Shown: one piece after another, positions 62,069 to 64,000 of the stretch
How positions within the stretch are numbered: position 1 is the first letter of the stretch
How the letters are laid out: each line of letters starts with the position of its first letter
DNA from: CALMUP01 sp035327305
GTDB taxonomy: Bacteria > Verrucomicrobiota > Kiritimatiellia > CAIVKH01
NCBI GenBank assembly: GCA_035327305.1
Contig: DAOLDL010000001.1
Span: 62,001 to 126,000 of the forward strand
DNA length: 64,000 bases
Direction of reading: 5' to 3'
Position numbers and translations under genes: made by a program
The notes under the pieces: model-generated
Seen by the model: only the letters and a program-made list of their open reading frames with translations
Told to the model about the DNA's origin: nothing
Database searches by the model: none

Positions 62069-62747
62069 CCGCGATGCCATTGTTATAGCCATTGACGGCC
62101 CCTCTGCATCAGGGAAATCCACGGTAGCGAGACTGGCGGCTCAAAAGTTGGGCTTTAATTATGTGGATTCTGGTTCGTTTTATCGTGGAATCACATGGAA
62201 AGCGCTTCGCGAAGGCTTGGATACTTCCGACAGTCAGCAGGTTGTCGCTTTGATCAACCGGATAGATTTTGTGTGTTTTTTGCAAGATGGAGCAGTTGAA
62301 TTTTCCATTGATGGCGAAGAACCGGGTGAGCAAATTCGCTCTCAACCGGTTCAGGAACATGTTAGTGACATTGCCGCAGTCCCTGAAGTCAGGGTGTTCC
62401 TGGTGAATATGTTGCGGGAAACGGCCCGTTTTGGTTCGCTTGCCATGGAGGGCAGGGACATAGGAACCGTGGTTTTTCCCGACAGTCCCTTTAAGTACTA
62501 TCTGGATGCCGATCCGGAAGAACGAGCGCGGCGCCGTTATAACGAATTGGCCAAAAAATCCGAATACAACGATGTATCCGAGGTTTATGATTCACTGGCC
62601 CGGCGCGACCACAAGGACACCACGCGCAAGGCCGCGCCTCTGCAAATCGCTCTTGGCGCAAAAGTGATCGACTCCACACGCATGAATGCCGAACAGGTTG
62701 TGGATGTGATACTGGAAGATATACGACTCGCTGGTGCCAAAGCATGA
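62058..62747 (+). CDS. cmk: Cytidylate kinase
   Basis: Cmk phosphorylates CMP and dCMP. The 229-residue protein has the P-loop GPSASGKSTVARLAA (residues about 14-28), the substrate region YVDSGSFYRGITWKALREG (usually YLDTGAMYRA), the AMEGRDIGTVVFPDS block and the LID arginines (RARRRYNELAKK, RRDHKDTTRKAAPL). It overlaps aroA by 11 bases and plsC by four (ATGA). Confidence 0.94.
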   Translation: MSNNRDAIVIAIDGPSASGKSTVARLAAQKLGFNYVDSGSFYRGITWKALREGLDTSDSQQVVALINRIDFVCFLQDGAVEFSIDGEEPGEQIRSQPVQEHVSDIAAVPEVRVFLVNMLRETARFGSLAMEGRDIGTVVFPDSPFKYYLDADPEERARRRYNELAKKSEYNDVSEVYDSLARRDHKDTTRKAAPLQIALGAKVIDSTRMNAEQVVDVILEDIRLAGAKA

Positions 62748-63400
62748 CGGAACCGCAACCCAGTTACTCCGCTTGGGTATATAAGACTTCCCGTGTTTTA
62801 CTGCTTTGCTGGTTGCGATGGAAATTTAAATTAAAAGTCAGTGGCGAAAACAATGTGCCGGAGCAGGGGGGAGTGATAATTGCTTCCAATCACGCCAGCT
62901 ATCTTGATCCGCCTTTGCTTGCCTGCCCTTTGAAACACCGGGTCGTGCGTTTTATGGCGCGAGACACATTGTTTATCAATCCCATGGCCCGTTGGTATTT
63001 TTTCCGGACCGGCGTGGTGCCCTTGTCACGTGACCGTGGCGATGTCGGGGCAATCAAATCCGCCATTCAACTTCTCAAACAAGGCCAATGCGTCGGCCTT
63101 TTTCCTGAAGGTACCCGAACATTGGACGGCAATTTGCAGTCAGCCAAGGGTGGGATAGGTTTTTTAATTGCCAAAGCTGAAGTTCCGGTCGTTCCGGTTT
63201 ACATATCCGGTAGTTTTGAAGCCTATCCAAAAGGCTCAAAAAAAATGAAATCTCATCCCATCACAGTTCAATACGGTCCGGCGATTCAACCGGACGAATT
63301 GGACATAAAGAATGAGCGGGGCAAGACCGACTTTGATGCGATCGGACGCCTGATCATGGACCGGATTGAATTGCTGAAAAATACGCCATTTCCCACCTGA
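62744..63400 (+). CDS. plsC: 1-acyl-sn-glycerol-3-phosphate acyltransferase PlsC
   Basis: PlsC makes phosphatidate from lysophosphatidate in phospholipid synthesis. The 218-residue protein has the acyltransferase HX4D motif in SNHASYLDPP (His50, Asp55), the MARDTLFINPM block, and the FPEGTRT motif (near 121-127), with a hydrophobic N-terminal helix (about 17-27). Its start overlaps the cmk stop. A 219-base gap with a short leader ORF separates it from the IspD-like gene. Confidence 0.94.
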   Translation: MTEPQPSYSAWVYKTSRVLLLCWLRWKFKLKVSGENNVPEQGGVIIASNHASYLDPPLLACPLKHRVVRFMARDTLFINPMARWYFFRTGVVPLSRDRGDVGAIKSAIQLLKQGQCVGLFPEGTRTLDGNLQSAKGGIGFLIAKAEVPVVPVYISGSFEAYPKGSKKMKSHPITVQYGPAIQPDELDIKNERGKTDFDAIGRLIMDRIELLKNTPFPT

Positions 63401-63581
63401 TCTTTCTTTCGGACCCACAATAGGCTGGCGAATTGTAGTTCTAACATCTTTTCCATCATGAAGATGCACCAGTCTTACATTATCTGAATAATACCGCTTG
63501 ACCCATGTTGATATGGTGTCCTAGCCTTTTGTACGGTAAATTCCATGCCATTAAACAGTTAGGGAAACGGGGGATAAGACG

Positions 63582-63623
63582 ATGAATGTTTACGTGGGCC
63601 TCTTAACGGGATATTCGGTATGA
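63582..63623 (+). CDS. 13-residue leader peptide ORF upstream of the IspD-like gene
   Basis: The frame MNVYVGLLTGYSV starts at 63582, eight bases after a strong GGGGGAT ribosome site (63569-63574 region). Its TGA overlaps the ATG of the IspD-like gene (ATGA at 63620-63623). The IspD-like start has no good ribosome site of its own, so the short ORF could couple translation. It may be chance, but the placement is suggestive. There is no run of one amino acid that would suggest amino-acid attenuation. Confidence 0.4.
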   Translation: MNVYVGLLTGYSV

Positions 63624-64000
63624 CTACCTCTGCTTGGGTCGTCATTGTTGCCGCAGGCAAAGAGGAAATGTTGGGTCCGGAAATTGCCACGGCATTCCTT
63701 AATCTGCAAAATCAACCGATATTATCTTACAGTCTAACCGCCTGTGAGCATTGCCCTGATGTGGAAAATGTGGTGATTGTAGCGCCACGTGAACGGTTGG
63801 AGCATGTCGTGTCCATTGTTCAACTCTTTGGCTGTCACAAGATTCGGAAAATTGTCCCTGGTGGCGCAACGCAATTGGCATCGTTCCAGAATGGAATGAA
63901 ATACGTGGATGAAAATGCCCGTGTGGTCGTAATGCATGTAGCTTCCTGTCCCGGTGTCTCGGTCAAAGATTTGACTGAAGTCACCAAGGCGGCAAAAAAA
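63620..64000 (+). CDS. IspD-like nucleotidyltransferase, catalytically divergent (3' truncated by window end)
   Basis: The first 127 residues of an IspD-family protein are visible. The fold pattern is clear: WVVIVAAGKEE, ILSYSLTACEHCPDVENVVIVAP, and GGATQLASFQNGMKYV. Residues essential in IspD are missing, however. The GxGxRM/PKQ region reads AAGKEEMLGPEIATAFLNL without the nucleotide-binding Arg and Lys, R-x-x-SV reads QLASF, and HDAARP reads MHVASCP. It may be an inactive paralogue with a regulatory or structural role, or may bind another nucleotide. The rest of the gene lies beyond the window. Confidence 0.65.
   Translation, partial: MTTSAWVVIVAAGKEEMLGPEIATAFLNLQNQPILSYSLTACEHCPDVENVVIVAPRERLEHVVSIVQLFGCHKIRKIVPGGATQLASFQNGMKYVDENARVVVMHVASCPGVSVKDLTEVTKAAKK

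Noticed and set aside
1..64000. Mobile elements, CRISPR arrays, tRNA or rRNA genes
   Set aside because: I saw no transposase, terminal repeat, spaced repeat array or tRNA-like cloverleaf; gaps between genes are short and accounted for.

Overview
The window is a dense bacterial chromosome segment with about 56 protein genes. There are no tRNA or rRNA genes, no insertion sequences, no CRISPR and no gene-free gap above 300 bases. Lipid A and outer-membrane genes (fabZ, lpxA, a secretin, a porin) show a Gram-negative envelope. Secreted proteins with calcium-binding, dockerin-like C-terminal repeats, a PstC and PstA with very long inserts, an ExbD-like pair and the riboflavin gene order ribBA-ribH-nusB-ftsY-ribD-ribE together suggest the PVC superphylum (Verrucomicrobiota/Kiritimatiellota side). 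That placement is an inference from gene content only.

Layout. 1-844: end of an ExbD-like membrane/periplasmic gene pair. 960-7038: fabZ, lpxA and type II secretion/type IV pilus genes gspD, gspE, gspF, chained by overlapping stop/start codons. 7047-17043 (minus): a complete phosphate module, phoU, pstB, pstA, pstC, pstS, a porin, phoR and phoB, with an intergenic hairpin, a terminator and candidate operators. 17209-22413: photolyase, Na/Pi symporter, MgtE magnesium channel, histidine phosphatase. 22410-27276 (minus): a lipid-modification operon of a 4-TM protein, an SRPBCC protein, an SDR, a DUF1365-cyclopropane synthase fusion and an FAD amine-oxidase-like protein. 27278-41238: Nudix hydrolase, heme A synthase, rhomboid protease, secreted beta-helix protein, GH-like TIM-barrel protein, SWIM-SNF2 helicase, DMT transporter, bioD, a GT39 glycosyltransferase, a VanZ-like protein and a miniature secretin-like protein.

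41334-46289 is a riboflavin operon under an FMN riboswitch, with nusB and ftsY embedded. 46303-50208 is a secreted GH13 enzyme of about 1300 residues. 50354-52717 (minus) holds a second cyclopropane-synthase-family methyltransferase with DUF1295 and DUF2062. A purine permease and a divergent trpS follow, then scpA, scpB, an aromatic amino-acid cluster (chorismate mutase fusion, hisC, DAHP synthase, tyrA, aroA), cmk, plsC and the start of an IspD-like gene whose catalytic motifs look eroded.

The most interesting ensemble is the lipid-modification set (photolyase; SRPBCC/SDR/DUF1365-CFA/FAD operon; second CFA with DUF1295). It resembles gene sets co-regulated by sigma-E/ChrR in photo-oxidative stress elsewhere, but here it is split over three loci with no sigma factor visible. 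Other points worth checking are the SDR without its catalytic tyrosine, the chorismate mutase fused to an unrecognisable dehydratase-like domain, the IspD-like pseudo-enzyme with a 13-codon leader ORF, and the mini-secretin.
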